Below are positions 46,683 to 58,799 of a DNA stretch of 64,000 nucleotides, in pieces. Source of the DNA: Hofstenia miamia (taxonomy: Eukaryota > Xenacoelomorpha > Acoela > Hofsteniidae). A model generated the notes under the pieces. It had not been told where the DNA came from. It was given only the letters and a program-made list of their open reading frames with translations, and made no database searches. Each line of letters opens with the position of its first letter. Position 1 is the stretch's first letter. The stretch is taken from contig CABFPE010000097.1 in NCBI GenBank assembly GCA_900660155.1, positions 1,248,637 to 1,312,636 on the forward strand, given 5' to 3'. A program made the translations under genes and the position numbers.

Positions 46683-47829
46683 CTTTCTATATCACTTTAA
46701 TACTTGTTTCATGAAGTACAACGTCAATTGGTAATCACAAGCATGAAACACGACAATAATACATTTTAGACTTTTCCAATATTTGGTTTTCATTACGGTA
46801 AGTGTAGGGATACAAGACCGTTAAGCTAATTTGCGTATTTGCATAAACAGGGCTACAGATACACACTAATATGATTTACCAATGTTTTAAGCAAATTCCT
46901 ATCTTTTTCCTAGGTACCATAATAATGGCTAAAATTTGTTTAATTGATTAAATCATATATCTACTGAGCTGAGAGATTAAATGTGTATGTAATACGAGAC
47001 TGACTCATTTTCAACCTAAGTCTTAGGAAATACGAAGACATATAATGAAGTGTTTCTTCTAAAATGCATAGGCTACATCAACATCAAAAATCAGTTTAAA
47101 TGTTTACCAAAAATTCAATATTTATAGTCAGATAAAACTAATTACCGCTTAAAGGCTATTAAATGTTGATCATCATGATATCAGTACATTTGACTCCGGC
47201 ACTTCACATTTTATTGTTGATGCTTTTTCATAATTTTTTTATAATTTAGAACTGAACAATTGACAACTATAATTTCAAATGAAAATTTTGATCTCGTATT
47301 CCTACACACATTGATTGGATGTCCCAATTTGGGGTCATTTTAAGGGCCCATACCCGGTAATAACATTAACATTAGCACTTGTATTCACCCTACCCCTAGG
47401 TAATTATTGCAAAAACCGTCCAGCCCTTGTCTATAGTCCTATTTAGAGGGGCACTCAACGGTGCCCCCTTGACTACGCCCTTGCTCTACACTGTGCACAA
47501 TGATCGATTGACTTAAGGAGTAGTTATCCAACTTCACAATATTGTTACTAATATCATTTTTACAGTACACCTCATTATTATATCAATTCACCCCGACATT
47601 CCTTGAAAACTCAGTATTTCCATCTAAGGAGATTTTAAGCATGTCAAATTCCTACCTTGCAAATTCGATGAATGTTCTAGACGAATATGGACTTGTGGAT
47701 TGAATGTTAACGTTGTATGTAAACAAAAATGGTAATAGAAATGAAATATGGAGCTATAACAATACTTTTCCAAAGCCAAAGCAAACATGACGCGTTCGAA
47801 TCTTGTGGTCTCATATTACCTACGGTCTT
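46683..47829. other. Spacer with one probable hAT right end
   Basis: The text 'gactacgcccttg' ending near 47490 is the inverse of CAAGGGCGTAGTC, a hAT-like tip, preceded by GC-rich sequence from about 47330. No left end or duplication found. No gene. Confidence 0.35.
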
Positions 47830-48057
47830 ATATTCCTCAACACTAGAAAGCGTTTACTCTTTGAGAATGAATTTTTATCTGATGTTTCAAATGCGAAACT
47901 ATAAAATAGAAACAAAACGTCTACAAGTAGAAAATTCAATGAGATTATCAACATAATTGGATGTATATGTACCTGCTAGTGTTTTTGCTGAATGAATAAT
48001 GAAGTACACAAAAAAAGCTTAATGGTCATTTTGACCTATTGTAGAGTTTCTAGTGCA
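47830..48057. repeat. Dispersed repeat S, copy 2
   Basis: Partner of 40000-40225 (same orientation). A 75-codon frame at 47729-47956 overlaps it and is probably fortuitous. Confidence 0.75.
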
Positions 48058-48606
48058 AATTACTCTAATATTGCTTTTAAGAAATTATACACTTTTTTCA
48101 TATTTTCTAGGAGTTAACACTTTGACATTCTCATAATATTACAGCATGTACAATGTACATGCATTATTAGTAGATGACAGTTACTGCTCGATATCATTCC
48201 CTTAGAATACAGCATTTAGTGTTAACTAACAATCTTGAGGGATGGTAACCAAAAGGCAATGACATTTAATTCATTTAATTTAATAAAGAAAATATAAGTT
48301 GTAGTGCTATAGTTTTTGTTATGCTTCATTTGTATTGCTATTTTTAAATTTAAGTTAATTTAATTATGGTGCATTTGGCAATCATCAGGTGCTGGAAACC
48401 CTGAGGACAAGAATAAATAATGTTCAGCTAACTTCTGATTGCTCCGGTTAATTATTAATACAACGAACTTTACAGCATGGGATAATTGTGACAACTGGTA
48501 ATAGTAAACAAGTTCAGTAATATGTGTATAAATATATAATCTAGTTTCTAGAGTTGCAGTGTTTTACTTGCGATTTATTATCAGCTGGTCAGATTTATAT
48601 TGAATT

Positions 48607-49781
48607 CAGAGGCGGATCTAAGCCCAATTATTGATTGTAATTTCAATTATATAATGATATTATATAATCAGATGTTAGGGGGTTCTGTGGTCATCCCCGG
48701 AAATTTTTTAAAAATGCAAGCCTTCAAATGCAATTTGAATTAATAAAACTTGACCCAAAATACAGAATTATTGTTATGCAATATAAGTTCTAATCATTTA
48801 TAGTAATATGTACATCCACTTTAGTCTTACGCACAAAGCATATATAGAGCCTGGGTAATCAGTGTGAAAAAATTTCTCTCAGTACCATTCAACGTAGATT
48901 TCTTGCAAAAATCTACCATTGGTTACTGCCATGTCAAGTATTCTTGAATTTATGCACTTTTTCCATTACATTTAACCTGTTCACATTTTTGTAAAATGAA
49001 CTAATTACCAAAACAATTTCAACGGTGATCGCATATTTTTAATAGTTGCTGCAGATCCTAAAGTTTAATGGGATTATCTTCTGTTTATTGTTCATCTTCA
49101 TTCAAAATTCCAGATGTTGAGGGTTGAGGATCACTTAATGATAAGGACCTCAATTCTGTTACCTCACCTGTTACTGCAACATCCACATAAGACCTAAAAA
49201 TTTCCAAAAATATGCCATCAATTTACATTGTGTACTATGAAAGGTAGTCATCAGCTTCAGTATACTTGTAATTATCAAATTTAAAATAAAATGACATCAG
49301 AGGGAATTAGGCAAATATACAAAATTAGAAAAATATGCAAAATTTATGCTTCAATGCTTTTCTGATGGAAAACATTTCCTTGAATATTTTCATGGAAATT
49401 ATTTTTAAAATTTCTTATTTCACCAAGAAAATGCCTATTTAGATTTAAAATTGTTCGTTTTTTTGCTTCAACATCTTAATTCTATTGAATGCTGTATTTA
49501 AATTGTTGTTTAAAATGTGGGTGTAACAAATCAGTATCAACAAGTGTATCAGCTACTAATATTTATGTTGACTGCACATTGTTTTAATACATTAGATTTC
49601 AGAGGCTATCAACAATTTAGACTGTTTACAGAAGTTTAATCTGAATCTCATTACCTGATGTGTTATTTGTTGGTTTGTGTTAAAAAATATTTTTCTCTGT
49701 GAGCTCAGTAAAGATAAACCGTCATTAAATGTTTTTAGTATATTATGGAATACAGTGAAATATAGTATGGATCCACCCCTG
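48607..49781. mobile_element. Probable hAT-type element, 1.18 kb
   Basis: The left tip cagaggcggatctaagc and the right tip, inverted, caggggtggatccata form imperfect TIRs of a kind common in invertebrate hAT elements. Flanking octamers (attgaatt, aaatgaaa) do not match, so the two ends may belong to different copies or the flanks have diverged. No coding sequence. Confidence 0.5.
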
Positions 49782-51310
49782 AAATGAAAGCTTATGTCCT
49801 AGTAAATACATTTGGAAAATTTGGCAAATAATTGTCAAATATTACAAAAATATGCATGATTTTTGTAAATGGAAGTTTGGTTGAACTATGAAAACCATTG
49901 ATATTTTAAACGTCATCACTACACAATCATTGCATTTCTTACATAGAATTTATCTAGCTGTAGGTCAATCAATTCATAAAATTATTTATTCATGAAACAT
50001 AAATAAAAAATAATACGACGATATTGCAGTTACTACAAATTCAATTTCTTCAGGCGGTCTGAATAGTCTTTGTAATGTATGCCAGCACGTTTACAAAAAC
50101 ATCGTGTGAAATATTTTTGAACACGTTCAATCAACGAAATATGCTTTATAGTAGGAGGGCTGAAAACCTGACTGTTGTACTCAAGCAAAGGTCTAACATA
50201 TGTTGTAAACGCAATCACTAACAAAACTGGATCTTTGATTGAAAGCACTTTAATATTCAGGAGGCTCGAGCATATGTTATAGAAGATATCTCAGAATAAT
50301 TTTCTGAAAACTTCAAATTATCTGATACAGATATGCCTAAATCACGAAACGCATTTAAAACTACAAGTTCATTTGAGCCAAAGAAATTTGAAAATTTCGT
50401 AATGCTCTCATTCATCCCAAGCGTTAAAACGAAGCATTTTTGATGAGCTAATTGCAGTTGCTAGAATTTGGACCATTTTTCAAAATTATTGAGAGTAATG
50501 CGAAGGTCAGCATTTGATGAAGAACCACGGCTACGTGCACAGTAAAATTTCGCATCATCTGCTAACAGACTACATTGTGAGTTACCTACTGTACATTCTG
50601 TGATATAATTTACATACAAAACAAATGCTAATGGCCCTAGAACCGAGCCTTTTGGAACACCAATTGTAACTAGCACAGAAGATGAAATAACATCTTCAAC
50701 AATTACTTGTTGAGAACATTCAGTGAGAAATGCTTTTATCCACTCTGACAGTTCATATCTTATACCATATCCAAATAACTTGCGTAATAATTTACACTTG
50801 AAACAGAATCAAAAGCTTTTGAAAAGTCTGTATAAATACAGTTTACGACAAACTTTTCATCAATGGATAAAGCCCAATCGTGTAGGGTATTAAGCAATTG
50901 AGTACAAGTAGATTTTGAAAGAATCCGTTTTGTTGGAATGCAATTAGATTTTGTTAAATTTTGTTTTACCATTAACGTATCTATAAAACTATGAAGTGTC
51001 ACCTGAATTTAATACAGCACTCTTTTGATAGCAATAGAACTCTTTTAGTGCATCAACATATTCCTTAGCAGCCTGGTGATAAGGGATTGATCTCTTTTTA
51101 AACATTTTCCATTTAAATGATCTTAATTGCTGATTTTTTTTTTAGAGCAAGAGTCAATTAATTTACTCAAATGAACAGATGAGTTTAGGGAACAGTTTGG
51201 TGAAATGTAAGCATTCATGACTGTATTTCTGCGATTTTGGCAATAAGACATCAAGGCAGACACTGCTTACATCTAGAGAAACATTATGTGCAACAGTTAC
51301 ACACGTAGAG
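49727..51310. repeat. 1,584-bp exact duplicate, left copy
   Basis: Identical to 51312-52895 and separated from it by one N. It contains the LINE 3' part and the right tip of the hAT-like element. Confidence 0.9.
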
Positions 51311-51311
51311 N
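51311..51311. other. Single-N assembly gap between identical flanks
   Basis: One N joins the end of the first copy (cacacgtagag) to the start of the second (aaatgttttt). Confidence 0.9.
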
Positions 51312-52895
51312 AAATGTTTTTAGTATATTATGGAATACAGTGAAATATAGTATGGATCCACCCCTGAAATGAAAGCTTATGTCCTAGTAAATACATTTGG
51401 AAAATTTGGCAAATAATTGTCAAATATTACAAAAATATGCATGATTTTTGTAAATGGAAGTTTGGTTGAACTATGAAAACCATTGATATTTTAAACGTCA
51501 TCACTACACAATCATTGCATTTCTTACATAGAATTTATCTAGCTGTAGGTCAATCAATTCATAAAATTATTTATTCATGAAACATAAATAAAAAATAATA
51601 CGACGATATTGCAGTTACTACAAATTCAATTTCTTCAGGCGGTCTGAATAGTCTTTGTAATGTATGCCAGCACGTTTACAAAAACATCGTGTGAAATATT
51701 TTTGAACACGTTCAATCAACGAAATATGCTTTATAGTAGGAGGGCTGAAAACCTGACTGTTGTACTCAAGCAAAGGTCTAACATATGTTGTAAACGCAAT
51801 CACTAACAAAACTGGATCTTTGATTGAAAGCACTTTAATATTCAGGAGGCTCGAGCATATGTTATAGAAGATATCTCAGAATAATTTTCTGAAAACTTCA
51901 AATTATCTGATACAGATATGCCTAAATCACGAAACGCATTTAAAACTACAAGTTCATTTGAGCCAAAGAAATTTGAAAATTTCGTAATGCTCTCATTCAT
52001 CCCAAGCGTTAAAACGAAGCATTTTTGATGAGCTAATTGCAGTTGCTAGAATTTGGACCATTTTTCAAAATTATTGAGAGTAATGCGAAGGTCAGCATTT
52101 GATGAAGAACCACGGCTACGTGCACAGTAAAATTTCGCATCATCTGCTAACAGACTACATTGTGAGTTACCTACTGTACATTCTGTGATATAATTTACAT
52201 ACAAAACAAATGCTAATGGCCCTAGAACCGAGCCTTTTGGAACACCAATTGTAACTAGCACAGAAGATGAAATAACATCTTCAACAATTACTTGTTGAGA
52301 ACATTCAGTGAGAAATGCTTTTATCCACTCTGACAGTTCATATCTTATACCATATCCAAATAACTTGCGTAATAATTTACACTTGAAACAGAATCAAAAG
52401 CTTTTGAAAAGTCTGTATAAATACAGTTTACGACAAACTTTTCATCAATGGATAAAGCCCAATCGTGTAGGGTATTAAGCAATTGAGTACAAGTAGATTT
52501 TGAAAGAATCCGTTTTGTTGGAATGCAATTAGATTTTGTTAAATTTTGTTTTACCATTAACGTATCTATAAAACTATGAAGTGTCACCTGAATTTAATAC
52601 AGCACTCTTTTGATAGCAATAGAACTCTTTTAGTGCATCAACATATTCCTTAGCAGCCTGGTGATAAGGGATTGATCTCTTTTTAAACATTTTCCATTTA
52701 AATGATCTTAATTGCTGATTTTTTTTTTAGAGCAAGAGTCAATTAATTTACTCAAATGAACAGATGAGTTTAGGGAACAGTTTGGTGAAATGTAAGCATT
52801 CATGACTGTATTTCTGCGATTTTGGCAATAAGACATCAAGGCAGACACTGCTTACATCTAGAGAAACATTATGTGCAACAGTTACACACGTAGAG
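51312..52895. repeat. 1,584-bp exact duplicate, right copy
   Basis: Second identical copy. It continues smoothly into the LINE endonuclease region to its right, which makes it the copy contiguous with the element's 5' part. Confidence 0.9.
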
Positions 52896-53990
52896 AGTTA
52901 TGGGCGAAAATTAAAACACCGCCATATCCGTCAAATCTATTGCATCTGTGAACGTCGTACACTGTATTGTCAATTAATAGTGAATGAGGTATGTTAGGAC
53001 GAAGCCATGTCTCTGTTATCATCACAATGTCATATTTTTCTACTAACAACAAAGCATGTAAACTATCCAGCTTATTTGACAAAGCGAGCGAGCATTAAAA
53101 AATACACATGAGATAATAGATTATTTTGCTGAAAAATCATCACTTATATGAATAATCTTTTTCTTTAGGCTTAAATCATAAGAATCGTCTAGTCAATCTA
53201 CATTTAATTGTTTTTTATGAACATAAAGCTTTAAGTTTCTGATTTTTATCCCTGAATTCTCTACACCTTCATTATGAATAATATATCTTTAAGCTAAAAT
53301 TTTGTTTCTATCTCTCTATCTGCCGAGCTAGCGCATTTTTGATAGATACACGTGCCTCAATTTGTTTTACTTTATATGCATTACCATGATTGGTGTTGTT
53401 GATTCGGATCGTAGCTTACATTGTCGATCGAGATCTTCTATGTCAGAATAATCAGAACCTAATTGATTAAGGACGTCAAAAATTCGGGTTTTATTAGCCA
53501 TCAATCATTCAGATGGCATTCCAATATTTTCTTACATTCCAAAAACCAGAACACAGTTTAAATTTTTATTTTGTTTCTTTGGTAAAGTAATATTCTTACT
53601 AGTGTGAACACTACTAGATGAAGCAAAGATATAGTTTTTCATTGATTCGTTCAATAACTTTATTTCCTTATTCAATTCTTCAATCTTGATGTTGATAGCT
53701 GAAGTAACATTTTCATGACTATGAGTAAATTTTTCCGAAATATCCCTCATACAATTTGCAAATCAAGTGTATGAGTCCTTCCTATTGCCATCAGAACATA
53801 CATTGCGAAATATTAGTATTTGACCCATAAGTTTGCTGAGGACATCCGATTGCGCATTTGTGAAACCTGAACAGGGCTTGGTTATGTGATACAAAGCATC
53901 ACAAAAAGCACAGGTAAAAGCTCTTTTCTTACATTTGCATCTACACGTATAACACACTTTTTTAACAATTGTCATTGTATTTTGAAAAAT

Positions 53991-55700
53991 ATGTGAAGAT
54001 AAGTTTTATTTAACACTTAATATTTGTATTTGTGAAATTTTTTGGGACTGTTTCTTTTGATGAGACTATAGGGCCCAAAAATATTTAGTTCCATCCCGGC
54101 AGAATTTAAAGGCACTGATACAGTTGTGAAAATGTAATTAAATTGAACCACTGAATTCCCTTAGTACAATGTAAAAATTCATTAGGGAAACAGAAGATCA
54201 AATTTGAGTTTATCTGCAATCCCAATGAAATATATACATTTTTATGTGATGTTTATCAAAGTTAGTTATTTTAATTACATTAAAATTTTTGGATTTTAGA
54301 TTTTTTGCTTGTCTTCTCATGAATATATATTTGATAGTTTAGTTACACCATCGTATTTTGTTTATATTTTTATTTATATCAAATGTAAGCTTAAGTGTCT
54401 TCCAACTACTGGGATTTGAATTAAGCCCTATTCCCAGAGTCACAGTTTTGGTATTGCTGCCTGGGCTTGTAAGTTCAAAATAGGCTCAAATTTTATAGAT
54501 TGGAGTTTTCTAAAAATTAAGCTTGCAGATTATTTAAACTTTTAACATGTATTTGATTAAGCCAACCTTCAACTTCAATTCTGGAACTACTTAAATTTAC
54601 GTCAACTCATTACAGAAAGGTCAACAAATAGTTGAAAGTTGACAGAATAGAACATCAATGAAAATCTGTAAGCAACAAGATAATTTGGAATGAATAATAC
54701 ATTTCAATGGCTTCAGAATAGGTTTAGAACTATACAAGAAATTTGTATTTGAATAGATGATGTGCTATGTAGGTTGGAAGGAATGGAAATGAAAACCATT
54801 ATTTTATTCTCAGGTGTCAATGACCGATTTATTAGAATAGAACTTGAAAGTTTACAATGTCAAACAAAGAATAGTTATTGCAACAATGAAAATATCACAT
54901 ATGATGAAGTGATACAGAAGGCTAGTTTCTTCAACAATGATCCAGAAGGTGAATGTCTGCTCTCATTGTGACCAAACTGAAAGAGGGTCATTTGACGTTA
55001 TCCCAAAATAGTTAATAATTAGTTATTTGTTAAAATAAAATTAAGAAATTTTCACAAATGAAATTCAAACTATTAACCTTTTACCAAATAGTCAAGGACA
55101 AAAAGAGTTTAGTTCTCTCCCAGCAGAAGATTTAAATGCGCACTGAACTCATTTGTCATAATAAAATTACTAAACAGGTACATTTTTGTTTGAAATTTAA
55201 ATTGAACAAACTTGATTAGTGTACTTGGAAAAGCGCCAAATCTTACAATAAAAGCAGAAGAGAAAAAAACAATTAAGGAAAAGTATCAAAAAGTCTGTTA
55301 TTAAATAGCTCTCTAATTATTGCTACTTTAACCTCTTAACTTTTTCTGCTTGAATCGAATATAACCAATTTCTTTTTAGGTTCACACACGGAGAATGTGT
55401 TGCAGTACTTTTCTAGATTTTCGTCTTTATGTATAATTGAGTTATTTTCTTTCATACAAGAAATAGACGATTTTTTCTTGATGAGTCAACTGAGATAAAG
55501 TAACAGAACTCTTTGAAGTTGCGTTCTTTACACTGTCTTTGGTCACCATCTAGCATTGCCACAATACAAGAGCAGGGAAAACTTAAGTAATATGATCCAT
55601 TATACAAGCCAGAAATCAGTAATTAATAATAATTTTGCACACTACACTGCATGATTGAGAAGCTAGACAAATAGGACTATCCCCAAGTTTTCGGGACTGA
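53991..55700. other. AT-rich spacer; one weak coding-like frame
   Basis: A frame at 54762-54971 includes 'EGMEMKTIILFSGVNDRF', which echoes 'RMMILHAGINDI' in the ORF at 55701-56555. The two may derive from the same kind of repeat, but the match is short. Confidence 0.3.
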
Positions 55701-56555
55701 GTGGTGAATCAGAAAACAAATTATCCAGTGACAATTGGAATAGCAAAAGCCGGAGCAATTAGAGGAACAGATAAGGCCAGAAAAGACTTAATGAACAAGA
55801 AACTATTCATCTGCAAGCCACCCCAACAAATAAAACTGCCAATATCAAAGGAACATTCATATGCAGGGGACCTACGGAAAGCAGAGCAAATAATACAAGA
55901 CTCAGCGTACATGAAGTCGAAAAAAATATCAACTGATAGCGATAATGCGGAGAGGATATACATACACGGAGAAATAAGCTCCTACCACCTACTCAAAGAT
56001 GGAAAAGAGATCTACAAACAGATTGAAGTGGCTAAAGAAGCCATAGATTCGACAACAACAAGAATGATGATACTACATGCAGGTATAAATGACATCGTCT
56101 ATCTAGACTTATGGGAAGAGAAGTATAAGTACTATGATATATCAAAAAGAATAGAGATTATCATGATGATAATGGCAAACATAAATGACCCCATTAAAAT
56201 GACAGAAAGAGACATAAAAGAAAATTTTAGCTTCTTTTTCAAGGAAATTGCAAACTCCATGAAGCTAGCAAAAGTATTCGAGTTCTTTTCCCCAGAAAGC
56301 GAGCTCAATACGCCACTGGCACACTTAGCAATGGTGGATGCCCATATGACTATGATGATCGCATTAAAAGGCATATGGCATTGCAAAAAGTATTTTGATA
56401 TCTTCAGCAAAAGACTGAACAAGCTCCGCATGATGATAATGGCGAATACAGCTCTGAGCGAAATGAAATACTTGCATTGTAAGGAAATGGAATCAACAGG
56501 AATGGAAATCATCCTTATAATGGCACATGGAGAGAGAGCGGAGTTGATCAAGTAA
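55701..56555 (+). CDS. Unrecognised ORF, 254-284 residues
   Basis: One open frame of 284 codons from GTG at 55701. The first ATG is at 55791, giving 254 residues (MNKKLFICKPPQQ...). It is purine-rich and Lys/Ile/Met/Glu-rich, with 'RMMILHAGINDIVYLDLWEE' near residue 121 of the long form. The GxND is reminiscent of block III of SGNH hydrolases, but no catalytic Ser motif or DxxH is visible, so I do not assign that family. Predicted mostly helical; no signal peptide or membrane span. The length is unusual for chance in this AT-rich DNA, although low stop frequency in A-rich, T-poor sequence may contribute. No neighbouring gene gives context. It could be an intact repeat-encoded ORF or a single-exon host gene. 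Confidence 0.4.
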   Translation: MVNQKTNYPVTIGIAKAGAIRGTDKARKDLMNKKLFICKPPQQIKLPISKEHSYAGDLRKAEQIIQDSAYMKSKKISTDSDNAERIYIHGEISSYHLLKDGKEIYKQIEVAKEAIDSTTTRMMILHAGINDIVYLDLWEEKYKYYDISKRIEIIMMIMANINDPIKMTERDIKENFSFFFKEIANSMKLAKVFEFFSPESELNTPLAHLAMVDAHMTMMIALKGIWHCKKYFDIFSKRLNKLRMMIMANTALSEMKYLHCKEMESTGMEIILIMAHGERAELIK

Positions 56556-56934
56556 AAAGCCAAGCTAATTACAATTTTATTTAGAATATTTTATTTGTAA
56601 AAATCTATAATCGATTTTGTTTTAAAACAGGTCATAAAAAAGATTATTGCAAAAAATAGTTTGGCTGAAAGTTATTCACTTTACTTTGATCGAAATGAGC
56701 CAAAGGAATTGCTCTAAATTGGCCTGCATTTTTATAACATCAGGAAATCTTTCTGCATCATGAAGCAATACGCATTGTAGTGCTTACTTTCTTTAAAGGA
56801 AATGTTTGCTAGATTTTGGGGCAATTTGCATTTTATTCGCCCATATATTTTCTTGAGAAGTCATATTTAGCGATTGCTCTAAATTGGTCTGCATTTTAAC
56901 GTCGTCACAAAATCATGATTGATTAGAATACGTG
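56556..56934. other. Spacer with a short internal repeat
   Basis: The words attgctctaaattgg and ctgcattttt occur together twice (about 56713 and 56876). This may be part of the hAT copy that follows, whose left end I could not define. Confidence 0.35.
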
Positions 56935-57866
56935 ATTGGTAGCAAGAAAGTTATGAAACACGTCACATTGTTAATGATCTCGGTGGTTAGAATTGCGATT
57001 TTACCAAAATGTGACAGATCAAGCGTGACCAATCACACAGTCCAACCTTAGTGTAAAAGAACAATGCAAAATATTTTAATTCAATACAATAACCCAAACC
57101 AAAAGTATCCATGATATTTATTGTTTAAATCAATTAGAAACATTTGTACATTCAAGCAGTACCATAAACAGAAATATATTTGAGTAATGTTCCTATCTGG
57201 TATATTTTTTGCGCTTTTTTACCTCACGCCTTCCTTGTACAATATTCTTAATTATAAAATGGTAGCCATTTGTTCTACGGTTTTCTGTTCTAGGAAGATT
57301 TTAACAATTGTGAATGAAAGACGAATTTTTTCTTTGAATGTGCTACCAACTCATTCAAAAAATTAAATATAACGTGGATATTTTGAAATAAATTTTAAGA
57401 AACTTTGATCAATATAAATGTGATTTCCATCAGCTGCCATTTTCTGTTCTAAATTTCTACTCTAAGTTTCTCAATCTTGAAAAACTTGTAATTTATCTCA
57501 AGTTTTCTATCATCAACATGTCTTCAATTGTAAAAATCGACAAAATTCTTATTGAATATTTTGAAATGCACGATTTATTACTGCCTTACTGAAAATTTGT
57601 AAATATTTGAATTAATACAAACTATTGGATTTTGAGCACCGTCTTGCAGAACAATTATTTTCTCTTTAAAGAAATTTTAAACAACTACAACAATAACCTA
57701 TTATTGGAGAAAAAACTTCAGAAATCATTTTTTCTTGAAAATGATTTACTAAAAGAACTGCAGGACTAATCTTATTTTTATAATAATATTACAGATAAAT
57801 TTTTGAGAATTTGGATACACAAAAAATATTTGCTTGGCTAACTTTTGCATATACAAACCACCACTG
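56935..57866. mobile_element. Second copy of the 6580-8058 hAT family, left end unclear
   Basis: Colinear with about 6950-8058: acgtgattggtag, acacgtcaca, tgatctcggtggtta, atgtgacagatca, and aacgtggatattttgaaata. The right tip is degraded (inverted: cagtggtggtttgtatatg). It has one rather than two of the 148-bp units. More diverged at the tip than the first copy, hence probably older or unconstrained longer. Confidence 0.8.
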
Positions 57867-58189
57867 CATTTAACTTTAACTTTGCTCTATTATTTGATGT
57901 GTGGTTTTGCTATAAACATGCATTTATTTTGTTCAGCTAGCAAAAACTTTAGTTTATTTTTCTGAACATTACTGTTAATAAATTAACAAATTGTTAATTA
58001 TGCTGCAAATGAGAAATGCTTGTATCACTGATGATTGAAGAGGAAAAATGCAATCATGTTAACTATGAAGTAGCTGGACTTCAGGTGGCTACCAACTTCT
58101 CACATCTCTGTCATCTAGCTTCGCCCTTCTTATGTAAGTGTGTCTTTAAGTTAGGTATATGAATAGGGGGTCTCTCCATTTAGCTTTCT

Positions 58190-58560
58190 TATTGATTCAA
58201 TTCATAATTATAACAAATGCCATGAAACAGCTGGATAGCTACTAGGTTATTATATTATTTTAGATATAAATTCCTAAGGCATAGCAAACATTATTATGCA
58301 TATGAAATATCTACAAACACTCTATTATATTTATTATGTTACATATAAAATACTAAGTTGATTAAGTGTGGACTGTTGACTATCATCTTTCTGCTGGCCA
58401 CATTGATTGTTCTCATGTACAAAGGGTTATGTAGCCATTTATATTTAGGGTTTTACAAATGTAGAGCAAATACCAAGTGAATGCAATCAGGTTGCATGAA
58501 TTCATTTATTGCTAAAAATAACAAGAGCATCAGTGTACAAAAACATTAGAGGTAAGCAAC
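58190..58560. repeat. Diverged dispersed repeat T, copy 1
   Basis: Similar in the same orientation to about 61595-61860. Shared landmarks are tttagctttc, agctgga(t/a)agct, tattttagat followed by aaattc, then a near-identical fall to ttattgcta and aataacaagagca. Identity is patchy. Family unknown. Confidence 0.5.
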
Positions 58561-58799
58561 AATATTGAACATCACACTACACGTTCTGCTTTGGGTTTTA
58601 ACCCTGTCTTCTGCTGCCACTGATCTAAATGAAAGTTTCATTAACTTTAGTCTTGCAATCAAGTTGTAGATAATAGTTAAATAGTTAGATATATGAAAAG
58701 AACTAAACATTCAGGAAGCAGAACTTAATATGAAATTGCTCTAGTAATTGAGATTAAAATTAAGACTAAAAATAGTAAAACTCATGCTAACTCTGGTCA

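Larger units (their letters stand above)
49985..53975 (-). mobile_element. CR1/Jockey-like LINE with ORF1 and ORF2 remains
   Basis: Minus-strand order: ORF1 begins at 53975 with a Cys/His-rich finger (CYTCRCKCKKRAFTCAFC...YH...C) and a coiled-coil-like piece at 53750-53532. An endonuclease fragment 'DIVMITETWLRPNIPHSLL' lies at 53082-52882. RT fragments follow: 'NCIYTDFSKAFDSVSSV' (motif A), 'GVPKGSVLGPLAFVLYVN' and 'CSLLADDAKFYCARS' (catalytic ADD box), then 'TTYVRPLLEYNSQVFSP' near the C-terminus. The RT part appears twice because of the 1,584-bp duplicate. Discounting that, the element spans about 2.4 kb, far shorter than a full CR1 (4-5 kb). Most of the endonuclease and the link to the RT are deleted. 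Inactive. Confidence 0.8.

Noticed and set aside
51055-51080. Match between 'gcagcctggtg' in the LINE and the tip of the MITE at 19993
   Set aside because: In the LINE it is part of coding sequence (reads PYHQAAKEY on the minus strand); chance similarity.
55701-56555. SGNH hydrolase assignment for the orphan ORF
   Set aside because: Only a GxND-like tetrapeptide is present; no catalytic Ser block or DxxH.
56132-56563. 143-codon frame on the minus strand, hydrophobic
   Set aside because: Shadow of the longer plus-strand ORF at 55701-56555; typical antisense of Lys/Met-rich codons.
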